From NCBI GenBank assembly GCA_037447655.1, contig JBBHKE010002377.1, forward strand, positions 45,367 to 109,366: a DNA stretch of 64,000 bases, read 5' to 3'. The notes under the pieces were generated by a model that made no database searches, was not told the origin of the DNA, and saw only the letters and a program-made list of their open reading frames with translations. The stretch comes from Zygnema cylindricum. Taxonomy: Eukaryota > Streptophyta > Zygnematophyceae > Zygnematales > Zygnemataceae. Made by a program: the position numbers and the translations under genes. Positions 42,681 to 54,700 of this stretch are shown piece after piece (within the stretch, counting starts at the first letter, position 1; each line of letters starts with the position of its first letter).

Positions 42681-43587
42681 TGTTGTTTTTTAGAAAGCTT
42701 TAAGTCTCAACAAATTTATAGGACGGCGGAAAAATAGATCTATTTGGACACGCGTCGTCACTAGAATCACAGTGTAGGTTTTTGAATGGTATCGACAACG
42801 CAGCTGCGACGCAGATGGAACAAGCGCAGCTGCTGTTATTTTTGATATGGTCTGTACGGACAAACGCAGCCTGCGACGCAACGTGTCAAACGCAACTGCG
42901 GATATTTTGGTACATGACAACGCAGTTGCTACGCAACAAGACAAACGTAGATGTGGCTAACTTTTGTATGTGATAACGCAGCTGCTACGAAGCTGCGGAT
43001 ATTTGAATATAATCAGGAATTGGACTGCGCTACTGCGGTTGATCTGAATCAAGTCAACAGACGAGATTCACTTAGCCAGGCGACAAGTATTTGATCAAAT
43101 CACCTGTATAGGATTCTCAGTCATATTGAGTGTACAGTGATAGATTAGTTCTTAGCGTAAGTAGGAGCAATTAGACCTTAGTGGCAGTTTAGTTCTTTTG
43201 GATGTATCGTTTTGGAACACTTGTATCGGCGGTACCGCACTATATAGTAGGACAACTGAGTGAAGAGTATAAGACTTAGGCCGTAGAACATTTTAAGTAT
43301 CCAGACTTTCGAGACCGTGTAATCTGCAGACTGTTTTTGGGAAACTTTTGAGTTGCATATCTTGGTGTATATTAGATCAATTGAGCTAAAACTTTGGGAG
43401 TTGTCAGTCTTTGTGATATTTTAAACTACGGTATAGTTTGAAAAAGTTTGGTTCATTGTATCAGGTTTGGTGAGTTGTAGAAAACAGCTGTTTAATATGA
43501 TTCTTGATTAGCATATGTAAAAGAGATCATGTCTACTTCCACTACTATTGCTGATGCTCCACTTGCTCCAGTGGTTGTAGAACAACA
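42681..43587 (+). mobile_element. Element I 3' LTR
   Basis: Preceded by TTTAGGGGAG (42671-42680). Matches the 5' LTR with scattered substitutions, keeps the Gag ATG context (ATGTCTACTTCCACTAC near 43529), and ends GTAGAACAACA at the CCAAG duplication. Confidence 0.9.
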
Positions 43588-43847
43588 CCAAGATCAAATC
43601 CTGGGTTCGCCAAATATCTTTTGGTAAATCTACCTAGATTCTACTACCTGTCTCTTTAGGCAGCATAGGCAGCCATGACTCTAGCACCCTCTCTAGCCTT
43701 AAATGACTACAAAAAAGTGTGGGGGTTAGAGAGAGGAGTTAGAGGCAGACTGCCTATGTTTCTTTTATATTTTACCCTAAAAAAATATCCTAAGAAAAAC
43801 ATTATTATCTACACAAAATAGACCTAGAAAATACACATATTCCAACA
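43588..43847 (-). mobile_element. Copia O 3' LTR, second part
   Basis: Resumes at CCAAGATCAAATCCTGGG, so the B box is split by element I. Then AAATGACTACAAAAAAGTGTGG in a CTCTCTA/TAGAGAG stem (about 43690-43735), and TTCCAACA at 43847. A degenerate polypurine tract follows (CTCCCGTAATTTT on the plus strand). Confidence 0.85.
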
Positions 43848-45188
43848 CTCCCGTAATTTTCTAGTCCATTTTTCATAAATCCAAGAAGAGATTTTTTCCA
43901 CCTCATCTTGTTGTCATCCACACAAATTGAAATCCCCCTCTTGCAATTCCAACAGCCAGTCCCATCCCCAATCTGCAACACTTCCCTAGATGATAGTCAT
44001 TTTATAGGCACAACTTCATAAGCAACACTACACAATGTAGTGATGTCAAATCCACCCTCCCCCAAATTTTCCCAAAAACCACTTCAGGAGATAATTCCTC
44101 GTCTAAGACTATGACTCCTTCTTCCTCACTCCCCTCACTTCCCTTCTTCAACTCCATTGGAGTTGTACAACTATTAGCTTTATCCAAATGAAATTTTTCA
44201 AGCATGTTCCCTATTGCTTCCTTTTGCGTCAATCTTATAATTGTTCTTTTTCGGTCTCTCTCTACTTCAATTCCCAAAATTTATTTTGCTTCCCCCGTAT
44301 CCTTCATTTCAAATCTCCCCTTAAGATCGGTTTTCAATTTATTAATTTTTTCCATTTATTTACGTAAAACAAGCAAATCATCGACATAAATTGCAATAAA
44401 TATAAAACCTTCCTAATCTTCGAAAACATAGATTGAGTGATCTGAGCTGATCCGGATATATCCCAAACCGCTAAGAAACTCATCAAGCTTCTTATTCCAC
44501 TGTCGAGGCGCCTGTTTCAAACCATAAAGAGATTTAATCAGCCGGCATACCTTACTCTCCTCTCCTTCCTCCACAAACCCTTCGGGTTGTCGCATGAAGA
44601 TCTCCTCTTCCAATTCTCGATGCAAAAAAGTTGTCTTGATGTCCATCAGGTGCACTTCCATGTCTTCCGCTGCTTCTAGGCTGAGAAGTATGTGGACAGA
44701 GGGAAATCTGACCACCGGGGCAAAGGTTTCCTCGTAGTCAATTCCCTCCTTTTGTGTAAATCCCTTAGCCACTAGTCGAGCCTTGTAGCGCTCGATTTTG
44801 TTATCTAGGTTCAGTTTTAATTTGAAAACCCACTTACAACCGATTGGCTTTCGGTTAGGTGGACAATCCACCAGCTCCCAAGTATCGGCTGCGATAATTG
44901 AGGCCATCTCTTCATTGATGGGATCTTCCACCGATTTCTTTTTGAACAAGTCATCGTCTCTCCATAAGTTTGAGGTTCATCTTGATGAGATAGTTTAGTT
45001 ACCTTGTTATTAACCTGTTTTTCTTGCAGTCTTTTGCTACTTCTCCTTCCCCCCTCAAAATCTGAGGCCGGAATAGATGGTTCTCGTGGATTCTTTCGAA
45101 ATAACTTGACTTCTCCTCTATCCCTTGATTTCGAATCAATTTCCACTACGTCTTCCGCTTTGGGTAGAGTTGTCACTCGAGTTTCCAC
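43848..45188 (-). pseudogene. Copia O RT with RNase H remnant
   Basis: Minus strand. RT 44949-44413: [99 protein letters not shown], ending at SDHSIYVFED-stop just before the catalytic motif. YVDDL is recognisable at about 44388-44374. Next is LTQKEAIGNMLEKF (44235-44194) and a short, deleted RNase H remnant. The linker FEGGRRSSKRLQEKQVNNKV lies upstream. Confidence 0.85.
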
Positions 45189-46604
45189 AGCTGAGTCCTT
45201 TTTGGTCTGATTTGTACCTGCAAGAATGTCATCTTCTCTAAAACCTGGATTGTTAGGAAGCTCAAAGTCATCAGAATTTTCTGACTCAAATCTGATTTTT
45301 TACTGACTTTGTATATTTGAAGGGATCCACAAACTTTCATTCATCGATAACTACTAGATGCTTTACTAAGATTATATCTTCCCTTTTTAGATCATAAACT
45401 TTATATAGTTTAACATCCTCATCATATCCTAATAAAAATCGAAGTTTTCCTTTAGGATCTAGCTTCCTATTAGACTAATCTATATCTAGATTGAATATTG
45501 ATTGCCGAAAACCTTTATGTGCGATATGTCTGGTTTTCGACCTGACCATCTCTCATAAGGTGTTTGATCTTTTATAGCTGAAGTAAGAACTCTATTTTTG
45601 AGGTAATTAGCACAGTTCATTGCTTCAGCCCAAAACCTTTTTCCTATCTTCTTATCTGACAACATACTTCTATCACTATCACTTAGTGTTCTATTTAACC
45701 TTTTAGCTTCCCCATTTTGTTTCGGGTTTTCTGGAACTGTCTTTTGGTGTTGGACCCCATCTTCCCTCAGAAAATCCTCAAACTGGTTAGAAGTATACTC
45801 TCCACCATTGTCACTCCTTATTCTCTTGATTGAAGTTTCATGGATTTTTTCGCTCCGTGCTTTATATTGTCTAAATCAATCCTGAGCTTCGGACTTGTTT
45901 TTCAAAAAATACACTCGGGAATACCGAGACCAATCATCAGTGATAGTCATCATAAATCTCTTCCCCCCCGGTGAGGGCACTCTAGCCGGTCCCCAAATAT
46001 CTGTGTGTACTAGATCTAGAACTTTTTCTCCCTTATAGGTGGCAGTTTTAGGAAAGGGTAATCTGTGTGTTTTACCTTGAGCACATCCACTACAATCACT
46101 TATATTATCATTCTCACTAAACTTAATCCCTTCCACCACTCCCATCTTTTTCATCTCTCTTAACTTATCTAGATTCACATGCCCAAGCCTCTTATGCCAC
46201 ATCATAATATCATGAACAACAGCATAATAAAGTTTCTTCTTTTCATTACTTAAAACCAACCTAAACATCCCATGGCTGCCTTTCTCAGCAATGAAATAGA
46301 CATCCTCCTCAAAAATAGCAGTAAAGACTCCTTCCCTAGTGCTAGTAAAAAAACCCTTATCATCTAATACGGATGTAGAGATGAGGTTTTTGTTCAGCTC
46401 CGGAATAAACAATATATCGGAGAATGTTACTATGGATGTCTTTCCTTCGACTAACACTTTCAAATCTACCGATCGTACAAGAGTAGTGGTGACTATCCTC
46501 CCATCCCCGTACTCTATCTCTGCGGTGGGAATATTTCTTATCTTAGTGAACAGGTTCCTATCCTTACACAATGCAAGGAGGCACCTGAATCTACAATCCA
46601 GCAT
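45189..46604 (-). pseudogene. Copia O integrase and pre-integrase domain
   Basis: Minus strand. ORF 46604-45876: protease tail FGDGR-like (IEYGDGRIVTT), pre-integrase MMWHKRLGHVNLDKLREMKK, the Cys pair DCSGCAQGKTHRLPF, then HTDIWGPARVP with the first catalytic Asp and TDDWSRYSRVYFLKNKSE. The rest of the core (about 45840-45600) and C-terminal GRKPDISH, DEDVKLYKVYDLK-like blocks are present but frame-shifted. Confidence 0.85.
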
Positions 46605-47729
46605 GTTTCACCTTTCAATCCACCGTAAGCACATTTCTGCCTTCGTGGAATTTTGACCTCGTTTTTCGCCTCCAACTCCTCATCTAAAAGGAGCTCATCG
46701 TCCTCGTCCTCAGATTCCGCCTCATGTACCTATGTCACAAGGGCCTTTTTCTTTCCACTCCGCGTACCACCGGTCTGCCCCTCCTTTAACCCAAGCTCGG
46801 TTAGCTTAGTGCAATCTGCCATATAGTGCCCAGGTTTCTTACAAAAATGACATAAACCTTTCGGAGCCCTTGGTCCGAACTCGTCGGTCTGACTTTTCTC
46901 CTCCCTCCCCCCATAGTTTCCGACCAGTTTCCGGGAATTCTTGTTCCTCCAATCGGTCGCAGTTGCCAAGGCTTCGCCACTCTTTCCTCCACTTCGGATC
47001 TCAATCGTATTCTCCCGAACGAGAATCATCCCTACCACTAAGTTCCATATCCACCTTGAGTTAGGCAAGTCCTGCACACGGTTGACTATGTTCTCGAACT
47101 CATCGGGTAACTTCATCAGTAAACAGTTAACCTTTTCTTTTTCACTAAAATCTTTTCCCGCACTCTCTAGCTCCATGAAGAGTGTAGCAAGCTCATTGAA
47201 AAAATCCAACATCTTCCCCCCTTTGTATACATACTCCTTAACTTTCTCATTAGCCAACTGTTGTTGCTGAATCGTACCACTTTGGTACATCTCTATGAGA
47301 GCCATCCAAAGATCGGATGCCCTTTCTACCTGCAAATGAGGACATGCAAGTCCTTGAGTGAGATGGCGTAGGATGAAGTGCTTCGCCGCCATATTGTTGA
47401 AGTACCAGGTTTCAGTATCATTCTCCTCGTTCCTCGGAATAGGTGACATGAATGCCGAACCAGTTGTTATTGGTGTGGTCGCCTCCATCTCCTTTCCTTT
47501 GTCCACCACCTCTCCTTCTTTTGTTTCCTCGATTGAAGGTGGATCTTATTTCTTGGCGAATCTGCTTCCTCCAAACCGTGGAGGAATTCCAAGACTTGAT
47601 GGACGCCCCAACCTTCCACTCACTATCCCCCAAAACCTTTTTTCGCATAGGGCTCCTATCATCATACTTTCCCAGTATATAAAGCTAGTTCCATTACAGA
47701 TTAGTACCCTAGAGGGTGGGCCCATAACC
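46605..47729 (-). pseudogene. Copia O gag and protease start
   Basis: Minus strand. N-terminal block from the primer site: QVMGPPSRVLICNGTSFIYW (47732-47673). Main gag ORF 47509-46730: MAAKHFILRHLTQGLACPHL, ASDLWMALIEMYQSGTIQQQ, KLPDEFENIVNRVQDL and a complete zinc knuckle CHFCKKPGHYMADC (46851-46810). The protease Asp region near 46590 is damaged. The best-preserved gag of this family in the window. Confidence 0.9.
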
Positions 47730-48782
47730 TGAAACTGTGAGACCTCCATAAGTCCTCAGAGTGAACAGCTTCCAAGAAGCCTCTAGGATTACTCTGAACC
47801 CTTTGTGTTTCAGCAAAAATAACCGCCACTCTGGCAGACAATAACTCTGACCAACTTCACCCTTGTGAAGGCAAGACTCCCCTGAGTGGATAGCAAAAGA
47901 ATCTCTGAATTTGCTCCCCTGAGCAGTAAGTTATGGAGGGTAAAGTTGACCTTTTGTACAAAAGCTCTTTGGGAGAGAGGATCCTATCTCCTAATTTTTC
48001 TAAGTCCTATCTCTCTCACAGACTCTGTCTACTGATATACGGAACCAATCATAATCCACTTCCGTACACTAAAGTACAGCTGCCGATGTACTTTATGTAC
48101 GAACATTGTACGACATGGCCTAAATGTCGACACATGTCATATTCGGATTCGGTGCCGTAAACTCCGGAGATACCACGATCCAATATAATATCGCCATGTG
48201 TCATCCGATTTGGCAATTACCACAAATCGCTGAAATCTTCTTCCGCAATCTCGGTGCTAATTTCGGCCGTCCGATAAAATTCACATTTAATCGTAGCCGT
48301 AATAAATATATTCGCGGTATTCGTTTCGCTAAGAAATAAATGCGCGGTATTGTTTTCTTTTCCGTACCGTAATCCGTACTTTAACATTTAATGGATCTAT
48401 GTATCCCGTAAACAGTTACAGTTAAATGAATTATGCTACCTGATAATGTTTAATTAATTATCAAACCATATACTACCTAACACTAGTTCTAGGCTTAACA
48501 ACTAAGGTTACCGGCTACCGGCCGCTTGCCGTCCGGTAGGTACCAGGATCAAATCCTGTGGCCGGCACATACCTTTTAGTAAATAAACCCCTAACTAATA
48601 TATATTTCCCGTAAATCTCTAGATAGCCTAGGTAGCCATGGCTCTAGCTCCCTCTCCAATTTCTTAGTGATTGCGACAAGTTTGAGAGTTGGAGAGAGAA
48701 GTTAGAGGTAGACTACCTCGGCTTCTTTCAATATTTCTATTAAGACCTAGAAAATACTTAAAAAGGACCATTAATTTCTACA
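47730..48782 (-). mobile_element. Copia O 5' LTR
   Basis: 1053 bp, TGAAACTGTGAG...AATTTCTACA. L/M subfamily: ACTGTGAG/CTCAGAGT hairpin at the end, GATTCTTTTGC near 47899, tRNA-like block 48486-48567 with B box GGATCAAATCC, and the loop TTAGTGATTGCGACAAGTTTG in a CTCTCCAA/TTGGAGAG stem (about 48652-48705). It is a different subfamily from the 3' LTR at 36560. Confidence 0.85.
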
Positions 48783-49187
48783 CTTTTGGACGTATCTTTT
48801 AAGAACACTTGTATCGGCGGTACAACACTATGTAGTAGGAAAACTGAGTGAAGAGTATAAGACTTAGGATGTAGAACATTTTATGTATCCAGACTTTCAG
48901 CATGTGTAATCTGCAAACTATTTTTGGGAAGCTTCTGAGTTGTATATCTTGGTGTATGTAAGATCAATTGAGCTGAAACTTTGGAAGTTGTTATTCTTTG
49001 TAATATTCTATAATGTGCTATAGTTTGAAGCAGTTTGGATTATTATATCAGATTTGGTGAGCTGTAGAAAATAGTTGTTTGATAGGATTCTTGATAAGCT
49101 TCTGTGAGTGAGATTATGTCTACTTCCACTACTGTTGCTAATGCTCCATTGCTCTAGAGGTCGTAGAACAACAGGTTATGGGCTTGT
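48783..49187 (+). mobile_element. Element J, truncated 5' LTR and primer site
   Basis: CTTTTGGACGTATC at 48783 corresponds to position 38036 of element I, so the first ~515 bp of the LTR is missing. The LTR ends GTAGAACAACA at 49173 and the primer site GGTTATGGGCTTG follows. The Gag ATG (49116) is kept, but the leader frame has a stop (CTCTAG) and a shift. Confidence 0.85.
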
Positions 49188-50100
49188 CATCAAGAATTCT
49201 TATTTTCTTAGGAGAAACATACGCGTATTTGGTAGATATGGTGGAAACACACTTCGAAAATGTTAATCTTTTGGATATTTTGGATGGTTCACTAGCAAAA
49301 TCAGATCCGTCATGGTCAAAGAAAAATTCGCAACCTCGGTCAATTCTGAAGTTTTGTATTTCACAAGAATTGGCTATGTCACGGATAAAAATGAAAAAGG
49401 CGCTCGATATCTGGAAATCTCTCAAGGATGATTTTGAAAAGGCTAATGTACAGGAAGAGTTATTTTTGGCTGGACGAGTTTGGGACTACAAATACACGAG
49501 TGGCACAATGGCTGAATATTGTAACAAATTTCGAATACTAATAGATTCTCATGCTTGTGCAGGCGGATCTTTTCCTCAGTTTCAGCAGGTTGCTTTACTA
49601 ATGACGGGTCTTCCTAATACTATGAGAGCAGCGTCTAATAGGCTAAACAAAAAGATAAAGCTAGCTAGACACTACAGTTAGCTATTAATTTGATATTGGA
49701 AGAGGAGGCAGATTCTAAAATTCTTAATGGTGGAAAAAAAGTAGAGGCATTTAACACAAAATTTGACAAAAAAATGTCAGTTTAATCAGCAGAGAAATCA
49801 GTTTTATCAAAATCAAAATCAGTTAAGACAGTTTAATCCAAGAGGAAATAGACCATCTTTCAATGATTGTTTTTATTGTAATGAAAATGGTCATGGATAC
49901 AAATTTTGTTCTAAGCTTAAGAAAGCTAATGAAACAGATCTATATAGGCCTGGATGGCAGCAAAGCCAGTTTCATCAAGGCTTCACGGGATCATCACAAC
50001 GAGGAAATGCACTATTCATCTCATCACGATGAGTCTCTTTCACTCTTTAACGAGGAGATTGATGATCTATTTGCTATGGCGGCAGCAATGGAGGGCGCTA
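49178..50100 (+). pseudogene. Element J gag
   Basis: MGLSSRILIFLGETYAYLVD onward, about 90% like element I by eye. WSKKNSQPRSILKFCISQEL, SGTMAEYCNKFRILIDSHAC, GLPNTMRAASNRLN, then a frameshift in an A-run near 49660. The zinc knuckle CFYCNENGHGYKFC (49868-49909) is intact. Confidence 0.85.
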
Positions 50101-51720
50101 AAGACAATGGATGGATAATGGACACAGGAGCGTCGGCCCACATGTGCTGGAACAAGGGAGTTTTCAAAAATCTGAAATCAACAACAGAAAAAAAAAATAT
50201 CTACAATGCATGTGGAATGAGTTTGCAAACGCGGGCTGTAGGTGATGTCTCCTTGCTAGTTGATGTAGAGGGCAAGGTAGTTGAGAGAACTCTTCATTAT
50301 GTTCTCTATGGCCCAGATTTTAAGAGAAATTTGTTCTCAAATTCTTTGGTAGAAAGTAAAAGGTTTGATGTCAATTTAAAACATGGCAGGCAGGTTGTTA
50401 GCAAAAATGGGAAAATTGCAGTTACAGGAACAAGAGATGCCATCAAAATGTATCGAATGGATATGCCTGATATTAAAGAAAATGATGATTTGTATTCTGG
50501 TGCATTATCCTCAGATGAGCTGTGGCATAAAAGGTTAGGCCATGTGAATTATGATAGTATCAAAAAGATGGTCACTGCTGGTAAAATAGAATGAGTCACA
50601 TTGTCAAACCAGTCACCTAAAACATGTGATGGGTGTGCACTATGTAAAATACACAAATTCCTGTTTCCTCAAGAGTCTGAACATAGGTCTACGAAACTTT
50701 TGCAACTCGTTCATTTTGATGTTTTCGGCCCTGCAAAGATACCATCTGCCGGGGGGATGAAATATATGGTTACGTTTACAGATGATTTTTCAAGGTTTAC
50801 TAAGGTCTACTTCATGCGAGAAAAGAGTGAAGTCTTCACTCATTTTCAACACTACAAAGCGTGGGCGGAGAAACTACACTGTCTGCCAATTCTAGAGCTC
50901 AGATCGGACAATGGCGGGGAATATACGTCAAAAGAGTTGGAAAACCTCTTACTTAAGGAAGGTATAAGTCACAAATTGACTGTCACATACTCTGTGGAAC
51001 AAAATGGGGTCTCAAAAAGACTAAATAGAACTATCACAGAAAGCTCTAAGTCCATGCTTGCGGATAAAGACGTAGATCCCAAATCCTGGGTTGAAGCATT
51101 AAATTGTGCAGTTTATATCAAAAATAGGATAGGTTCCAGATCAGTAGAAACCACTCCCTATGAGATCTCGACGGGTAGAAAACCGGATGTCAGTCATTTC
51201 AATGTCTTTGGAAGTAAATGCTTTATTTTGGATAGGTCTAATGATAGATTGAAAATGGAACCTAAGGGATTGCCGAGCATTTTGTTACGTTACGATGATC
51301 ACTCTAAAGGTTATAGAGTCTTTGTTTTTTAGAAACAGAAAATTATTGTAGCAAAAAACTTCGTTGTCAAAGATCAACGAGACTCGATAGACTTATTTAA
51401 AATGACAGAGCAGAAGAAGCAGCAAAAAGAACAGGATTATGTCATTTTAGATAGCATCCATAATATTGTCCCACAGATGCAAAATTCACTATTGGTACCA
51501 CCGAAATCGGATTATAATCGAGTTCCACAACAAGTTTGCTTCGAAGCGCAACAACAACAGTCGCTGCCTACGGATCGCTACCAGCGCAACAAGCGCAACG
51601 CACGAGATCCGACAATTTCAGCCTCAGAATTTCTAGAGGGAAGAAGATCCAGTAGCTGCTTGCAAGCAAGTTCTCACTTTGCCTACTCGGCAGCCTCTAG
51701 GAGCCTGTGACAATCCAAGA
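50101..51720 (+). pseudogene. Element J protease and integrase
   Basis: The protease signature WIMDTGASAHMCW (50112-50150) is intact. Pre-integrase HKRLGHVNYDSI and CDGCALCKIH. Integrase: HFDVFGP, SDNGGEYTSKEL, then EQNGVSKRLNRT, where the catalytic Glu is replaced by Lys. SWVEALNCAVYIKNR, TPYEISTGRKPD and LRYDDHSKGYRVFVF follow. Stops at 50592 and 51330. Confidence 0.9.
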
Positions 51721-52648
51721 AGCCTTCTTATCACCGGAGCGGAGTCACTAGATTGAGGCGGCAAATGATGAAATGAAGTCGATCATGGAGGCTCAGACAT
51801 GGGAGCTTGTGAACCTTCCTTTGGATCGAAAAGCGATCAGAAGCAAATGGGTATTCAAGGTGAAGTTAAATCCAAATAATACCATTGAATGATACAAGGC
51901 TAGACTTCTAGCAAAAGGTAATAATCAAAAGGAAGGAATTGACTTTGAAGAAACATTTTCTCCTGTTGTAAGATTTCCGACAGTTAGGATTTTGATGTCT
52001 CTAGCTGCTATAGAAGATATGGAAATTCATCAGATGGATGTAAAGGCGGCCTTTCTACATGGAGAACTAGAGGAGACCATTTACATGCAACAGCCTGAAA
52101 TGTTTGCAGAACCAGGAAAAGAGCACTTAGTATATAAATTGCTAAAAATATTGTACGGCCTAAAACACGCCCCGAGGCAATGGAATCTAAAACTTGATGA
52201 ATTCTTAACTGGTCTAGATTTTAAAAGGATAAGCTTTGATCACTCTGTCTATTTTCTAAAGGGTGAGGATGGAATAGTATATATAGCGGTATACGTAGAT
52301 GATCTACTATTAGTTAGCAAATCAATGGCTCAAATTAACAAAATTAAAAATTCTTTTAATTCACTGTTCGAGATGAAAGACCTCGGTGAGGCAAAATATA
52401 TTTTGGGTATTCAAGTAAAGAGGGACAAGAAAAACATATTAATAAAATTGACTCAAAAAGAGGCTATTGGAAACATGTTAGATGAATATGGAATGCAGGG
52501 TACAAAAGAATGTGTAACACCAATGGAGTTTCAGCATAAGTTAGAGGGGGAAGAAACAAAACCGGGTGTTATTGTCATTGAAATTTTTGAGTCAGGGGAG
52601 GATGATCTTATGACACTGATACCTTACAGATAGATAGTGGGAAGCTTA
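51721..52648 (+). pseudogene. Element J reverse transcriptase (truncated)
   Basis: RT from EAQTWELVNLPLDRKAI with a stop near 51889, then MDVKAAFLHGELEETIYMQQ, LYGLKHAPRQWNLKLDEFL, catalytic YVDDL (52292-52306) and MKDLGEAKYILGIQVKRD, ending at IPYR-stop (52633). Homology to I stops near 52648, where gypsy element K begins. RNase H and the 3' LTR are missing. Confidence 0.9.
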
Positions 52649-53700
52649 AAATAACAACGCCATTTCACCAATGCATGTAAAATTGCAAGTAATTCCTTTT
52701 CCTGTGCTGTATAGTTCTTTTCAACATCATTGAATTTTATGGATTTAAAAGCAATAGGATGAAAGTGTTTGCCGACTTTTTGACTTATGAGTGCACCTAG
52801 ACCTTTTTCAGATGCATTTGAAGTGATCAGAACTTCAAATTCCCCAGTAGGGTTAGGAAACACCAGTGTAGGGGCAGAGGTCAACTTCCCTTTTAGTTCC
52901 TCGAATGCTCCCTCCTGATCAGCTCCCCACACAAACGTCTACTTCTCTCGTAGTAAATCCGTCAAAGGTGCGGCGATCATACTGAAGTTCTTGATAAATT
53001 TCATGTAATAAGTGGCCAATCCCAAAAACGATCTAACGTCTGTGATATTAGTAGGTTGTTTCCAATTTTGGATTGCTAAATGTTTGGATGGATCTATTTT
53101 AACACCTTCCCCACTAATTATGTGTCCCAAAAAGAATTGTTCACTTTTAAGAAAGTTGGATTTTGACAATTTTCCATATTATTTTTTTTCTCTTAACCTT
53201 TCTAACACTCTTCTTAAATGAATTACATGTTGTTCTTTAGATTCACCGTAAACTAAAATATCATCTATAAACACTTAGAAAAACTCATCTATGTAATCTG
53301 AAAAGGTTTGTTTCATTAGTCTTTGGTAAGTAGGCGGTGCATTCGTTAACCCGAATGGCATCACTATTCATTCAAAATGACCCACCCTAGTCTTGAAAGC
53401 AGTTTTATCAACATATTCAATTCTAATTGGCACCTGATTAAAGCCACTACTCAGGTCAATCAACGAAAATACTTTAGCACCTTTTAAACAATCTATCAAA
53501 TCAGAAATTAAAGGTAACGGATACTTATCCTTCACCGTAATTTTGTTCAGACTACGATAATCTACACACATTCTCAACGTTCCGTCCTTCTTTTTGACGA
53601 AGAGAACCGGTGCTCCGTTCGGTGATTTGCTAAGCTAAATATGTCCTTACTTTAGGAGTTCCTTGATCTGTTTCTTTAATTTCTCCTTCTTGAAGAAAAT
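52649..53700 (-). pseudogene. Ty3/gypsy K reverse transcriptase and RNase H start
   Basis: Minus strand. [17 protein letters not shown] (about 53615), [52 protein letters not shown], catalytic FIDDILVY (53272-53249), FFLGHIISGEGVKIDPSK, VRSFLGLATYYMKFIKNFS. RNase H: FEELKGKLTSAPTLVFPNP, LGALISQKVGKHFHPIAF, NYTAQEKELLAILHALVKWR. It then stops at the junction with element J. A few stops. Only the start of RNase H survives; the integrase is absent. Confidence 0.9.
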
Positions 53701-54700
53701 GTGCTCATAAATTCCCGTGACAAGAGGGTTGCATCCAGGTTCAAGGCTAATAACATGTTCCACATCTCGGGAAGGTGGCCTTCCTGAGGGTAAATCACTT
53801 CGAAAAATATCTTGAAATTCAAAAAGTCAAATCTTTAACAACAACATCAGATGTTTTAATGTCAGTTACAAAATCAGATTTTAGTTTTTCGAGAGTTTTA
53901 GTGGTGTCTGATTTAGCGATGACATCAATGTTAGTGTTTTCTCCCTCCCTTTCATCAGTAACTGCCTCAGTTACTAATAACAAGAAAACATGATTTGTTT
54001 TATCTTTTAAGTGCTTTTTAAATTGTTTAGCAGATATCAAACCTTCCAGTTGCAATCTGGATATGTTATTTATATGATTCCTATGCAATTTTTTAAGAGA
54101 TAATGCTTGCAAAACCTTCCAACCGTTTTCAGACTTCACTTTCGAGGTGTTAATTTCCCAATTAATTTGAGGATTGTGTTCAGTTAGCCAAGGCTTTCCC
54201 ATAATTAGTTAATCACTTCCCAAATTCAATATTTCACATACAACTTTCATTTTATGACCCTGGTTATCAACTTCTATCGTGTCAGTTTGTAAGTCTAATG
54301 TGGACATATTACCATTTGCCACTTGAACATGTCAAGGCTTTTCCCTTATGACCGTAGGAATTTTATTTTCCTCTACAAATTTATGTGAAATAAAATTATG
54401 CGTGACACTTGAATCAACCATTACTCTCAACGTTTTTCCTTCCACTAATGACTCGAGTTTTATCAAACTGTGTCTGGTGTCATCATTAATTAACTGTCCT
54501 AACATAGGTCTATTGTTGAGAATTTCATCAGATGGATTCTTTAAACTATGCAGTGTAGTGAGAATCATAATAAATTCAGCTATCCTAACTTTTCGATACA
54601 TTAATTTGCCCTCTAGAGTTAACTCTTTAACTTTTGGATCCGGTTGACTCAACTGAGGACTTTCAGTTAGTCCTTTCCGTTTCCCACCTTCTGGGCTTCC
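53701..54700 (-). pseudogene. Ty3/gypsy K protease region
   Basis: Minus strand. ORF 54652-54332 carries a retropepsin-like VMVDSSVTHNFISHKFVEEN; the usual DSGATHNFIS has Ser-Val in place of Gly-Ala. ORF 54202-53819 begins GKPWLTEHNPQINWE, matching the GxxWL...P.IDW block that follows protease in gypsy elements, then a Lys-rich linker to RT. Confidence 0.8.

Larger units (their letters stand above)
37522..43587 (+). mobile_element. Complete copia element I
   Basis: 6066 bp with two LTRs (905 and 907 bp), primer site, gag, protease, integrase, RT, RNase H and polypurine tract in copia order. A perfect 5-bp target duplication CCAAG (37517-37521 and 43588-43592) lies inside the B-box region of the LTR of O. 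It is the only structurally complete element here. It belongs to a family distinct from A-O by LTR, Gag and lack of the SINE-like unit. Several in-frame stops make it non-autonomous. Its partner J is at 48783. Confidence 0.95.
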
